From Desulfofundulus kuznetsovii DSM 6115 (lineage in GTDB: Bacteria; Bacillota; Desulfotomaculia; Desulfotomaculales; Desulfovirgulaceae), in NCBI RefSeq assembly GCF_000214705.1, contig NC_015573.1:198501-262500 (forward strand): DNA of 64,000 nt, in the 5' to 3' direction. A program made the translations under genes and the position numbers. A model generated the notes under the pieces. That model was not told the DNA's origin. It saw nothing but the letters and a program-made list of their open reading frames with translations, and did not search any database. This document shows positions 34,154 through 41,584 of the stretch, in pieces (positions within the stretch are counted from its first letter, which is position 1; every line of letters begins with the position of its first letter).

Positions 34154-35368
34154 TTGCCCGTACAGGTACGGAATATTGAAATAAAAAACCGGGCCCAGGC
34201 CCTGGAGGAAATAGCTGCAGTGGGGGCGGACCAGGCCGGCTGCCGGTTGATGGCCCCCAAGGCGGTCCACCGGGTTTTAAAGATCAGCGGCCTGACCCCG
34301 GTCCAGGCCAACATTCTCAAGCAGGAAATGCTGGCTAAAGGTGGGGAGGCGGCCGTGGCCCGGGGGGTAGTCGAACATGCGGTGGACAAAACCGATGTGC
34401 TGCTCATGGGCACCCTGAAGCAGTTTGACGCCCTGCTGGCCAAGCTCAAGCTCCAGCCCTTCGGCCTCGCTGCCCTGGCGGAGGAGATCCGCCGCGTCCT
34501 GCAGCACCTGGAGGGCCGGCCCGCCAGAAGGCTGAGCTGCCGGGGAAAGGAACTGGTGCTGGGGGAAAGGACCCTGGTCATGGGCATACTCAACGTAACC
34601 CCCGATTCCTTTTCCGACGGCGGCAGGTTCAGCGATCCATCGCGGGCGGTGGAGCATGCCCACCGGCTGGTGGAGGACGGGGCTGATATTATCGATCTGG
34701 GCGGGGAATCCACCCGGCCGGGGCACACGCCGGTAACGGCGGAGGAAGAAATGCGCCGGGTAATCCCGGTTCTGGAAAAGCTGGTGCAGGAGATCTCCGT
34801 GCCCATATCCGTTGATACCACCAAGGCCGCGGTGGCCCGGGAGGCCCTGGAAATTGGCGCCCACATCATCAACGACCAGTGGGCCCTGCGGGCCGATCCT
34901 GAAATGGCGGCGGTGGTGGCCCGCTACGATGCCCCCGTGATCCTCATGCACAACCAGAAGGGTACGGAGTATAAGGACCTGATGGGGGATATCATCCGCT
35001 TCTTCCGGGAAAGCATCGCCCTGGCCCTGGAGGCTGGCATAAGCCCTGAAAAAATCATTATCGACCCGGGGATTGGTTTTGGCAAAACCGTGGAGCAAAA
35101 CCTGGAGGTTATGAACCGGCTTTCCGAACTGGCCTGCCTGGGGCTGCCGGTGCTGCTGGGGACATCCCGGAAGTCAATGATCGGCAAGACTTTGGACCTG
35201 CCCGTGGACCAGCGGGTGGAGGGTACGGCGGCCACGGTGGCCGTTGGCATTGCCGCCGGGGTGGACATCGTCCGGGTGCACGATGTCAGGGAAATGGTGC
35301 GGGTGGCCCGCATGACCGACGCCATGGTGCGCCGAAAGCCCGCGCGCTGTGCCTGCGGGGAAGAATAA
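34154..35368 (+). CDS. folP: Dihydropteroate synthase with N-terminal extension
   Basis: 404 residues, against about 270-285 for typical FolP. The C-terminal 270 residues form the TIM barrel (MGILNVTPDSFSDGGRF, GADIIDLGGESTRPG, DPGIGFGKTVEQN, GTSRKSMIG), which condenses pABA with the pterin pyrophosphate. The first 125 residues are an extra domain (RAQALEEIAAVGADQAGCRL, LTPVQANILKQEMLAKGGEA, DVLLMGTLKQFDALLAKLK), seen in clostridial and actinobacterial-type enzymes. TTG start with GGGAGTG upstream. folB and folK follow after a repeat insertion. Confidence 0.93.
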   Translation: MPVQVRNIEIKNRAQALEEIAAVGADQAGCRLMAPKAVHRVLKISGLTPVQANILKQEMLAKGGEAAVARGVVEHAVDKTDVLLMGTLKQFDALLAKLKLQPFGLAALAEEIRRVLQHLEGRPARRLSCRGKELVLGERTLVMGILNVTPDSFSDGGRFSDPSRAVEHAHRLVEDGADIIDLGGESTRPGHTPVTAEEEMRRVIPVLEKLVQEISVPISVDTTKAAVAREALEIGAHIINDQWALRADPEMAAVVARYDAPVILMHNQKGTEYKDLMGDIIRFFRESIALALEAGISPEKIIIDPGIGFGKTVEQNLEVMNRLSELACLGLPVLLGTSRKSMIGKTLDLPVDQRVEGTAATVAVGIAAGVDIVRVHDVREMVRVARMTDAMVRRKPARCACGEE

Positions 35369-35453
35369 AGCTGGCGGCTGCTTGTAATTGCCGCCTTTAA
35401 TTCTTTTTAAGTTTGGATTTTAGTAAATATTCAGTGAGTCCGGTTGGATGCGG

Positions 35454-35549
35454 CCCAGCACTCACTTAAATATGACTCTGCTCCCGGTGTTTCAGGTTTA
35501 ATTGACACATCAGGTTTTGGGAAGAGCTAGTATTCCAGTGAGTGCTGGG
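35454..35549. mobile_element. Nested 96-bp element with CCCAGCACTCACT inverted ends (A)
   Basis: Perfect 13-bp terminal inverted repeats CCCAGCACTCACT (35454-35466) and AGTGAGTGCTGGG (35537-35549) enclose 70 bp of AT-richer DNA. It interrupts the left arm of repeat copy 2. The interior differs from element B, which shares only the ends. No coding capacity. The size and ends suggest a very short MITE-like unit. Confidence 0.7.
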
Positions 35550-35637
35550 TTCCCGCTCACTCCAGTGCTCCGCGTAAGATGCGCACCGAGGCTCGCTTCG
35601 GGCCGGCTCTGGCTCTCTGCGGATTGCCCGCCACTAA

Positions 35638-35703
35638 TCATTCTTTGTTGTTACCTCTTGAAACAATATGACTTAAAAGCTCTTCTTCCGGATAGTTTAT
35701 CAT
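35638..35703 (-). CDS. Micro-ORF in the centre of repeat copy 2 (21 aa, uncertain)
   Basis: The minus-strand counterpart of the 29729-29794 frame: ATG to TGA, 21 codons, with no indel relative to copy 1. The peptide differs at seven positions. The longer minus-strand frame that includes it only exists because of the nested element. Function is doubtful. Confidence 0.2.
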   Translation of the reverse strand: MINYPEEELLSHIVSRGNNKE

Positions 35704-35724
35704 GCGTCCTCGAGAGCCGAGCCG

Positions 35725-35821
35725 CCCAGCACTCACTGAAAAAGCCATACGGGGAAAAATATGCCGCTCACTATCTTTAATAGCAGGCTTAGAAAGAGCA
35801 CCACTGCCAGTGAGTGCTGGG
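35725..35821. mobile_element. Nested 97-bp element with CCCAGCACTCACTG inverted ends (B)
   Basis: Perfect 14-bp terminal inverted repeats CCCAGCACTCACTG (35725-35738) and CAGTGAGTGCTGGG (35808-35821). It interrupts the second arm of repeat copy 2. The interior is unrelated to that of element A by eye, although the length differs by one base. No open frame of note. Confidence 0.7.
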
Positions 35822-35944
35822 TTCACCGGGTGCTGTTACCGGCGTGTGCTGCGTCGTTCGCTCCGGACAGCGCCGCATCCTGCTACTAACGGTAACGGTT
35901 TTACTGCATATTTAGGGATTTTACGGGTTTGGGGTGTAGAGCCA

Positions 35945-36301
35945 GTGGACCGCTTAATTTTAAAAGGTATGGAATTTTACGGACATCACGGCGTTTTGCC
36001 CGAGGAGCAAAGACTGGGCCAGCGGTTTATTGTCGATGTGGAATTGTTCCTGGACCTGGCTCCCGCCGGCAGGACCGACGATCCGGAACAGACGGTGAAC
36101 TATGCCCGGGTTTTCCGGCTGGTGGAGGAAGTGGTTACCGGTGCTCCCTGCCGTCTGATTGAGGCGGTGGCGGAAAAGGTGGCCGGTGCCATCCTGGAAC
36201 ATTTTCCGGTAAGCGAGGTGCTGGTTCGGGTAAAGAAACCCGGCGCCCCGGTGGCCGGTCATTTTGAATACATGGGCGTGGAGATCCACCGCCGGCGCTG
36301 A
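35945..36301 (+). CDS. folB: Dihydroneopterin aldolase
   Basis: 118 residues from GTG behind GGGGTG (35931-35936). Family segments: LILKGMEFYGHHGVLPEEQRLGQ and VNYARVFRLVEEVV, with the acid/base residues in the usual places, and LIEAVAEKVAGAILEHFPV. Converts dihydroneopterin to 6-hydroxymethyl-dihydropterin. The longer upstream frame runs through repeat copy 2 and is not part of the gene. Adjacent to folK, 74 bp downstream. Confidence 0.92.
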   Translation: MDRLILKGMEFYGHHGVLPEEQRLGQRFIVDVELFLDLAPAGRTDDPEQTVNYARVFRLVEEVVTGAPCRLIEAVAEKVAGAILEHFPVSEVLVRVKKPGAPVAGHFEYMGVEIHRRR

Positions 36302-36375
36302 GGACAGGAAGCAGGTTTTCAGGAGCGCTTTCTACGAACTGACAAATTGGCATGTCCTCACAGGGGGGGCTTAAG

Positions 36376-36894
36376 ATGGAAGTTATAGCCTATATCGGCC
36401 TGGGATCGAACATGGGGGGGAAGAAAGCCAATTTAAAGGCTGCCCTGGAACTGCTGGGCCGGGTGCCGGGGGTTAAAATTTTGAGGGTGGCCCCCTTTTA
36501 CCGCACCGAACCGGTAGGTTATACGGACCAGGACTGGTTTGTCAATACCGTGGCGGAAGTGGAAACCACCCTCTCCCCCCGGGAATTGCTGGCCGCCTGC
36601 CTGGAAGTGGAGAACCGCCTGGGGAGAGTGCGGGGTGTGCGCTGGGGCCCCCGGGTGATTGACCTGGACCTGCTCCTTTACAACGGGGAGGTCATTGATG
36701 AACCCGCTCTCGTGGTTCCCCACCCGCGCATGCACGAGCGCGCCTTTGTCCTGGTGCCCCTGGCCGACCTGGCGCCGGATCTGGTCATCCCGGGCCGGGG
36801 CGGGGTGAGGGAGCTGCTGGCCGGCGTTGACCGGCAGGGGGTGGAACAACTGGAGAAAAGTGAAGGCTGGCCGTTCCGGAAGGCCGGCGGATAA
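36376..36894 (+). CDS. folK: 6-hydroxymethyl-dihydropterin pyrophosphokinase
   Basis: 172 residues from the ATG behind AGGGGGG. HPPK signatures IGLGSNMGGKKANL, FYRTEPVGYTDQDWFVNTV and RWGPRVIDLDLLLY (catalytic DxD). Supplies pterin pyrophosphate to folP. The last 107 bp before the C-terminal tail (36760-36866) recur at 44164-44270 as a gene fragment. Confidence 0.94.
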   Translation: MEVIAYIGLGSNMGGKKANLKAALELLGRVPGVKILRVAPFYRTEPVGYTDQDWFVNTVAEVETTLSPRELLAACLEVENRLGRVRGVRWGPRVIDLDLLLYNGEVIDEPALVVPHPRMHERAFVLVPLADLAPDLVIPGRGGVRELLAGVDRQGVEQLEKSEGWPFRKAGG

Positions 36895-36994
36895 AGCTGG
36901 AAAAACATGCATCATTTCCATATTTGTGATAAAATATTTCTGGTTGCATCTATCATAATACAATAGTCCCGGCGCTATAGAGGTGGTGGTTAGA

Positions 36995-37441
36995 GTGAAC
37001 GAACTGGTGCGGGTCAATCTCGATCCGGTGGTTGAGCAGGTTAAGGCAGCACTGCAAAATTTCCCCCAGGTGGCCGGTGCTTATCTGTTTGGCTCCATCC
37101 TGGGGCTATGCCGGCCGGATAGTGACATTGACCTGGGCCTGATACTGGAGCCGGGGATAGTACTGGACAGTGTCGAATCGGATCGGCTGGAAGCAGCCAT
37201 ATCCTTTTTGCTTCCGCCTTATGAAGGGCATCCCTATGATATTGTTCTGGTGAACCCGGAGAAGCCGCTTTTTGCTTTTCGGGTGATTAAAGAAGGGAAA
37301 TTAATCTATGCCAGGAATATGGAGCGCATTACCGATGTAATGGAGTACGTCAGTAGAAGGTATGCCGATTTGTACCCGCGGTACCGGGCGGCGCTGGAAG
37401 AAATTTTTGTCGGGGTGATGGCCGGTGGGCCTGGATCGTGA
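36995..37441 (+). CDS. mntA: MNT-type nucleotidyltransferase antitoxin
   Basis: 148 residues. Minimal nucleotidyltransferase with GS...DxD motif (YLFGSILGLCRPDSDIDLGL, about residues 32-51). In MNT/HEPN systems MntA AMPylates the HEPN toxin to silence it. GTG start with GAGGTGG 9 nt upstream. Overlaps the hepT gene by 17 nt. The promoter area 36901-36975 is duplicated at 44648-44734. Confidence 0.88.
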   Translation: MNELVRVNLDPVVEQVKAALQNFPQVAGAYLFGSILGLCRPDSDIDLGLILEPGIVLDSVESDRLEAAISFLLPPYEGHPYDIVLVNPEKPLFAFRVIKEGKLIYARNMERITDVMEYVSRRYADLYPRYRAALEEIFVGVMAGGPGS

Positions 37442-37880
37442 ACGGATAATGGCCAAAATCAGCTATATACGGGAACAGGTGGCCAGCATCAATGAGTTGT
37501 TGAATAGCAAAAAAAAAGAAGACATATTAATGGACCCCTGGCTGGTCAAAGGCTTAAAATATTCCCTGCAAACAGCGGTGGAAGCAATGATCGATCTGGC
37601 CTACCATATTGCAGCCAAAAGATTCGGTCATGCCCCGGGAGATGCCAGGGATGCCATGCGCGTACTTTTTGAAGGTGGATTGATTACCAGGGATAGATTG
37701 ATGATCTATTCAGCGATGATTGGTTTTCGCAACCGTGTCGTCCATGGCTATCAGGAAGTTTCCGCCGAAAAGGTATATGCAATTGCACGAAAAGAACTTG
37801 GTGATTTTGAAAAGTTTATTCGCGAAATCGGGGCTGTACTGGAAGAGGAAGATAGGGAACAGATGTTACCGGCTGATTAA
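37425..37880 (+). CDS. hepT: HEPN-domain RNase toxin (HepT/DUF86-like)
   Basis: 151 residues, helical. The HEPN RNase motif Rx4H-xY appears as RNRVVHGY (about 105-112), together with YSLQTAVEAMIDLAYHIAAK and LITRDRLMIYSAMIGF, typical of DUF86/HepT. It is expected to cleave RNA unless modified by MntA. GTG start inside the mntA end suggests translational coupling. Both motif residues are intact, so the toxin is probably functional. Confidence 0.88.
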   Translation: MGLDRERIMAKISYIREQVASINELLNSKKKEDILMDPWLVKGLKYSLQTAVEAMIDLAYHIAAKRFGHAPGDARDAMRVLFEGGLITRDRLMIYSAMIGFRNRVVHGYQEVSAEKVYAIARKELGDFEKFIREIGAVLEEEDREQMLPAD

Positions 37881-37915
37881 AGAAAAAGAGGGACTGCTCC
37901 CCGTTACGAGCTTCA

Positions 37916-38227
37916 TTAACTTCTGGTTACGTTAATATAAATCAGAGCCCATATCGGCATTGGTAACACGAGACCCCAAATTATCCAGGCAAGTGTCCCT
38001 TTATTTAGTTTAATTGCTATAGCAGGGAGTAAGTACAAAACTACTAATACAAATTCAAAAAATGGTATATAATAAAATGCAGGTAAACCTCCCAAATAAT
38101 ATATCCAGGGATAGTATATAACACAGCTCAGTATATACCATGGCAGGGATTTTTTAATAATCCCATAAGAAGCCGTTATTATTGAACCAAGAAGAAAAAG
38201 AGTTCCCAAACCCATAATCAAGCACAT
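37916..38227 (-). CDS. Small multi-span membrane protein, unknown
   Basis: About 103 residues (start uncertain: ATG 38227 or 38215) with three or four hydrophobic segments: LGTLFLLGSIITASYGII, YILSCVIYYPWIYYLGGL, FFEFVLVVLYLLPAIAI and WIIWGLVLPMPIWALIYI. More AT-rich than its neighbours. Unrecognised. It lies tail-to-tail with hepT and shares a terminator-like hairpin region with the next minus-strand gene. Confidence 0.5.
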   Translation of the reverse strand: MCLIMGLGTLFLLGSIITASYGIIKKSLPWYILSCVIYYPWIYYLGGLPAFYYIPFFEFVLVVLYLLPAIAIKLNKGTLAWIIWGLVLPMPIWALIYINVTRS

Positions 38228-38251
38228 CCTTCTTTTTTTAGTTAGCGTAAC

Positions 38252-38281
38252 AACAGCCCGGTCTGGAACATCCGGGCTGTT
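38252..38281. terminator. Hairpin between membrane protein and nucleotidyltransferase genes
   Basis: AACAGCCCGG (38252-38261) pairs with CCGGGCTGTT (38272-38281). It follows the minus-strand nucleotidyltransferase gene; there is a T-rich tract on the minus strand only further on. A variant hairpin occurs in the duplicated copy at 44290-44320. Confidence 0.6.
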
Positions 38282-38748
38282 CACTTCCTTTTCCGGTCCG
38301 GCTGTCCCGGTGACAGCAACAAATCCCGCAGGGAATTGCGTAAAAAATATTGCATGTCGAGGTACACATCCCAGGTCTTTTCCACCCATTCATACCGTAC
38401 CTCGTCGTCACGGCTGAAAAGCATCTTGCCGCCGGTAACCGAATGGCACAGGGTTACGGGAGCATAATTTAACACCTTTATATCCACCGGGTAATGTATT
38501 TCCCGCTCCAGTTCCGCACCCAGGGAAAGTTCGTATTCGAGAGCTTTTTCCCGGGGGATGGTATCTTTTTGCAAATATACTCCTATGTCAATATCCCGGA
38601 AGGCAGCTTCTTCCAGAAAAGAACCAAAGGCGTAGGCGAAGATAATTTCTTTTCTTTTCTTTTCTTTTAGCCAGCAGGCGAGTGGCCAGCCGGCAAATCG
38701 ATGGGCGTTCCTTTTCCGGCAGGGAAAATCGCCTGTACATAAAACCAT
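38282..38748 (-). CDS. Second MNT-type nucleotidyltransferase
   Basis: About 155 residues. GS...DxD motif in YAFGSFLEEAAFRDIDIGVYL, then ELEREIHYPVDIKVLNYAPV and a C-terminal VEKTWDVYLDMQYFLRNSLRD typical of the mntA family linked to DUF86 toxins. Start at 38748 is weakly supported. Its HEPN partner appears eroded (see 38812-38895). The 3' third of the gene is duplicated at 44285-44520. Confidence 0.7.
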
Positions 38749-38811
38749 TCCTTTCGGATGGTCAGAGCTCAATCAGTTAATACTTGCTTGCGGCAACCCT
38801 TTGCTCGTCAG

Positions 38812-38895
38812 CTAAAATTCCTCCCTGGTGAGCTCCGTCACCGGCTTAAGCCTGCTCAGGGCCTGACGGATGTCCGCCGCCTTTTGTCGCAGTTT
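38812..38895 (-). pseudogene. Possible remnant of a HepT/DUF86 gene
   Basis: A minus-strand frame without start codon reads LRQKAADIRQALSRLKPVTE-LTREEF-stop, resembling the N-terminal helix of DUF86 (HepT) proteins, directly upstream of the orphan nucleotidyltransferase. It stops after about 28 codons and the rest of the toxin is missing. Weak by itself; the context makes it plausible. Confidence 0.35.
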
Positions 38896-39219
38896 ATTTG
38901 TATTATAATAGATAATTTTATTTTTATTGCGTTTTTTCCTCCATAACCGGCACCATGTTCACATATCTTTATGGAAAGTATATCCTTTCCCTGCAACCTG
39001 AAAGGCGTTTCATGCGTCCCCGGAACGACATTGGAAAAAGGATCTTCCACATAAGAAACGTGCATTCTCTACCTGCGCTTGTATTGCTTCTGCGGTTATC
39101 ACTTTGACCAGACAACCGGGGTTGGGGCACGAAAACGACCCCAATCAAAAAGATATTTTATTATCACAAGTTTAGTGATATAATATCATAAAAACTATGA
39201 TAATAAGGTGATCCGGCAA
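38896..39219. promoter_or_regulatory. AT-rich gap with palindromic promoter of the ATPase gene
   Basis: No gene seen. TTATTATCA (39158-39166) and TGATAATAA (39198-39206) form a 9-bp inverted repeat around TATAAT (39179-39184), with an extra TATCAT/ATGATA pair inside. This looks like an autoregulated promoter directly upstream of the ATPase. Positions 38926-38993 are partly duplicated at 44530-44608. Confidence 0.5.
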
Positions 39220-40347
39220 ATGAAAAAAGAAAAACTATTCCCCCTGGGGGGGCCGGTTTCCGAGGAAGATATAGTCGACCGGGAAAACTTCTTGAGTTCC
39301 CTTACAAACAGGCTTCTCGAAGGCCAGAGCATTACACTGGCTGGCCCGCGCAGGATAGGAAAAACTTCCCTCGCGCTGGAGGTTTTGAGGAGGCTGAGAA
39401 AAGAAGGGTGCTACACGGCATTCGTGGACATGTTCCGCATTTCTGACAGGCGCGACTTCGCCCTGTCCATCATCGACGCATGCCTGGAGAACAGAACGGG
39501 AATCAGGAAAACGGTAAGTGAGCTCATCGGAAACATCAAAAACATTGCAGGTTCGGCCAGTTTGGCGCTCAAGTTGAGGGATCTCGAAATCGACTTCCGC
39601 CTCTTGGAAAGGGACCGGGACGAAAGCAGGTTGCTCGACTATGCCCTGGACCTGCCCGATGAATTGGCCAGAAAAGAAAAGAAGCAAATGGTGGTAGTCT
39701 TTGACGAATTCCAGGAAGCCTCTCGGGTCGCCGGCGGGGAAATTTACAAGAAGATGAGAGCGCACTTTCAAATGCACAAAAACGTGTCCTACCTTTTCCT
39801 GGGTTCCAAAGAAGACCTCATGAAGAACATTTTTGCCAGCAGCAAGCAGGCATTCTACAGGTTTGCCCTAACTCTTCCCATCCCCCCTATTCCGGAAGAC
39901 GCCTGGATAGAATACATCGCCAGAAAGTTCGCCAGCGCAGGCTTAACAGCTGACGAGGACAGTGTAAGGGAAATTGTGAAGCTTACCGGAGGACACCCAC
40001 AAGACACCATGATTGTGTGCTCAGAAGTTTATCACTTCCTCCTCGAAGCTTCCGAAAAAAAGCTTTCCCTCGAAACCGTCAGAATTGGGTACGAGCGGGC
40101 GTTGTACGCGCTCTCCCCCCTGTTCGACAGGATAATTGATGAATTAAACGAAACCCCCCACTCCGGCAAGGTTTTAAAGAGAATTACCCGGGGGGAAAGA
40201 GCTTATTCCCGAAAGGAACACCCTAACGAGGTCAAAAGGGCTATCGATTTCCTGATGACCAAAGGAGTCATAGAAAAAAGCGGGCGCGGAGTGTATAAAT
40301 TTACTGAACCGATGTTCCAGGAATATATCTTGCGGGAACTATCTTAG
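39220..40347 (+). CDS. Orphan P-loop ATPase (archaeal ATPase/STAND type)
   Basis: 375 residues of the ATPase_2 (archaeal-type, STAND-like) family. Walker A AGPRRIGKTSLALEVL (about 45-60), Walker B VVVFDEFQEASR (about 166), sensor-like SYLFLGSKEDLM, and a C-terminal winged-helix region (KRAIDFLMTKGVIEKSGRGV). Such proteins occur with mobile and defence islands; the function of most is unknown. ATG chosen with AAGGTGAT 7 nt upstream. Its TAG stop overlaps the TAA stop of the convergent holin-like gene. Confidence 0.8.
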   Translation: MKKEKLFPLGGPVSEEDIVDRENFLSSLTNRLLEGQSITLAGPRRIGKTSLALEVLRRLRKEGCYTAFVDMFRISDRRDFALSIIDACLENRTGIRKTVSELIGNIKNIAGSASLALKLRDLEIDFRLLERDRDESRLLDYALDLPDELARKEKKQMVVVFDEFQEASRVAGGEIYKKMRAHFQMHKNVSYLFLGSKEDLMKNIFASSKQAFYRFALTLPIPPIPEDAWIEYIARKFASAGLTADEDSVREIVKLTGGHPQDTMIVCSEVYHFLLEASEKKLSLETVRIGYERALYALSPLFDRIIDELNETPHSGKVLKRITRGERAYSRKEHPNEVKRAIDFLMTKGVIEKSGRGVYKFTEPMFQEYILRELS

Positions 40348-40517
40348 TGTGGCCTGCTGGTGACCACCACTATTCCCTCCGCCACCGCCAGCGCCAGCCA
40401 GCGGGTGGGCAGGTGCTTTAACGGTCCTAGCTCCTTCAGGAACTCCACCACGAGAACGGTGGCCGTGACCGCCCCGGTCAGGGTTCCGAGAGAAGTATAG
40501 GTAAAAAGGTCTGACAC
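40344..40517 (-). CDS. Holin-like membrane protein under c-di-GMP riboswitch, possibly truncated
   Basis: 57 residues from a GTG with GGAGGG 11 nt upstream. The sequence (TYTSLGTLTGAVTATVLVVE, then FLKELGPLKHLPTRWLALAV) matches the start of phage-type holin proteins common in Clostridia, with one clear and one partial membrane segment. Homologues I recall are roughly twice as long, so the 3' part was probably lost when the ATPase gene came to lie next to it. A GEMM-I riboswitch and terminator lie upstream. Confidence 0.6.
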   Translation of the reverse strand: MSDLFTYTSLGTLTGAVTATVLVVEFLKELGPLKHLPTRWLALAVAEGIVVVTSRPH

Positions 40518-40540
40518 GGTTATCACATCCCTCCAGGGGA

Positions 40541-40575
40541 AAAAGAAAGACCCGCTGGTAAGAAAGGGCGGGTCT
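40541..40575 (-). terminator. Terminator acting as expression platform
   Basis: On the minus strand AGACCCGC (40575-40568) pairs with GCGGGTCT (40555-40548), followed by TTCTTTTT. It lies between the c-di-GMP aptamer and the holin-like gene. Confidence 0.75.
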
Positions 40576-40595
40576 GACCACCAAAAAGCGCGGCG

Positions 40596-40682
40596 GCCAG
40601 GCTGTCGTAGTGCCATCGCATAAGCACCTTAGACCCTGTAGCTTTGCGTCCCCACCAATGGGTTTGCCCTTGACGCCCGGTA
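40596..40682 (-). promoter_or_regulatory. Cyclic-di-GMP-I (GEMM-I) riboswitch aptamer
   Basis: The minus strand contains the conserved GEMM-I core: AGGGCAAACC, then GGGGACGCAAAGCTACAGGG and TCTAAGG, then a second arm (GCGATGGCACTACGACAGCC) that closes the three-way structure. Pairing P1 involves CCGGGCGTC and the CCTGG region. The first arm corresponds to the tetraloop/receptor helix. It is followed by an intrinsic terminator and a membrane-protein gene, a standard riboswitch layout. Confidence 0.85.
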
Positions 40683-40729
40683 TGCGGTTGTTTGGTGGGT
40701 AAGTAAACCGCCACCTTTCTCCTTCTACC

Positions 40730-40939
40730 TTATAGACGTACCCTAAAGGTAAAATGTTCCATTATTACCAGTGAGAACTTATCGTCTTTTTCCGACAGCA
40801 TTTGTGATTTTGGGTTCTCCAGGATGTTCCTGACCAGCTCGCTGATCGTTAGACCTTGAACCTGGGCTTGGGCCTGGAGTTCGGCCTAAACCTGCATGCT
40901 AACCTTGGCCGTGATTTTTCCCTCCAGTTTAGCGGTCAC
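40730..40939 (-). pseudogene. Ribbon-helix-helix protein gene interrupted by amber codon
   Basis: From a GTG with GGGAGGTG upstream, the frame reads VTAKLEGKITAKVSMQV, TAG (40886-40888, codon 18), then AELQAQAQVQGLTISELVRN-ILENPKSQMLSEKDDK to TAA at 40730. The region after the TAG is a normal RHH dimer helix (LTISELVRNIL). A single C-to-T change from CAG would explain it. Total 69 codons. Confidence 0.6.
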
Positions 40940-41168
40940 TTTGTTCACCTCCCTTGGCACTCGTCAGGTCGACCGGATGTCGACCGGGCAAACCGCCGTG
41001 GTTAAAGCCTTTGCGCAGGCTTTGCCTGCACTGTGGTGTCTCTCTTATCCTGCATTACATAGCCTTGAGTAGTGAACCGAAGGACTGTCCCAGGCCAGTT
41101 TGTTAACCAAAGGTATTGCCCCAATTCCCGCAAACGTGGTAGAATATGGGCAAGGGAGGGGAGGCGGC

Positions 41169-41480
41169 TTGGCTGTGGTCGAGGACGAAACCAGAAAGCA
41201 ACTAGCTGCTGGCAGCGAGGAGCAGGGATTCACCTTCCGCACTTCCTTTGACCCGTTCAACATGATCATGCAGCAGTTGAGCAAGCTGGACACCAAGATT
41301 GACGACCTACGCAAAGAAACGGATGCTAAGATAGAAAAACAAGATACCAGGTTCGACAGACTGGATGCCAAAATTGACGGCCTCCACCAGGAACTGCACA
41401 ACACCACTCGCTGGATAATCGGAACCATCGTGGCCGTGGCCGGGGTAGCCGTGGCTCTGGCGTCCTGGCTGTTTCGGTGA
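41169..41480 (+). CDS. XhlA-like coiled-coil membrane protein
   Basis: 103 residues from TTG behind GGGAGGGGAGG. The middle is a coiled coil (MQQLSKLDTKIDDLRKETDA, then KIEKQDTRFDRLDAKIDGLH) and the C-terminus a membrane helix (WIIGTIVAVAGVAVALASWLF) ending the protein. This is the layout of the phage hemolysin XhlA, which works with a holin in lysis. The nearby holin-like gene fits this, though it lies on the other strand. Confidence 0.65.
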   Translation: MAVVEDETRKQLAAGSEEQGFTFRTSFDPFNMIMQQLSKLDTKIDDLRKETDAKIEKQDTRFDRLDAKIDGLHQELHNTTRWIIGTIVAVAGVAVALASWLFR

Positions 41481-41501
41481 ACCAGATTGGCCCTGTGAGT
41501 G

Positions 41502-41535
41502 AGCGGGGGTTTAACATGTACCCCCGCTTTTTTAT
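41502..41535 (+). terminator. Intrinsic terminator after XhlA-like gene
   Basis: AGCGGGGGT (41502-41510) pairs with ACCCCCGCT (41520-41528), followed by TTTTTTA. Confidence 0.85.
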
Positions 41536-41584
41536 CGCTCCTGGAGGCTTCTGGCGCGTCCTGGGGCCTAGCTGTAGCGCATCC

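Larger units (their letters stand above)
35423..35915. repeat. Palindromic repeat family I, copy 2, carrying two nested elements
   Basis: Lies between folP and folB in the orientation opposite to copy 1. Outer ends GTAAATATTCAG (35423-35434) and CTGCATATTTAG (35904-35915); the right core end GGACAGCGCCGCATCC matches copy 1. Removing the two insertions at 35454-35549 and 35725-35821 leaves a sequence aligning along almost the whole of copy 1. About 8-10 bases of the repeat are missing at each insertion point. Confidence 0.85.

Noticed and set aside
35638-35826. 62-aa minus-strand frame across the repeat and nested element
   Set aside because: Created by the chance joining of nested element B to the repeat centre; not present in copy 1.
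40886-40888. TAG in the RHH gene read as pyrrolysine
   Set aside because: The residue position is not one where Pyl is known, and the neighbouring RT gene is also decayed; a nonsense mutation is simpler.
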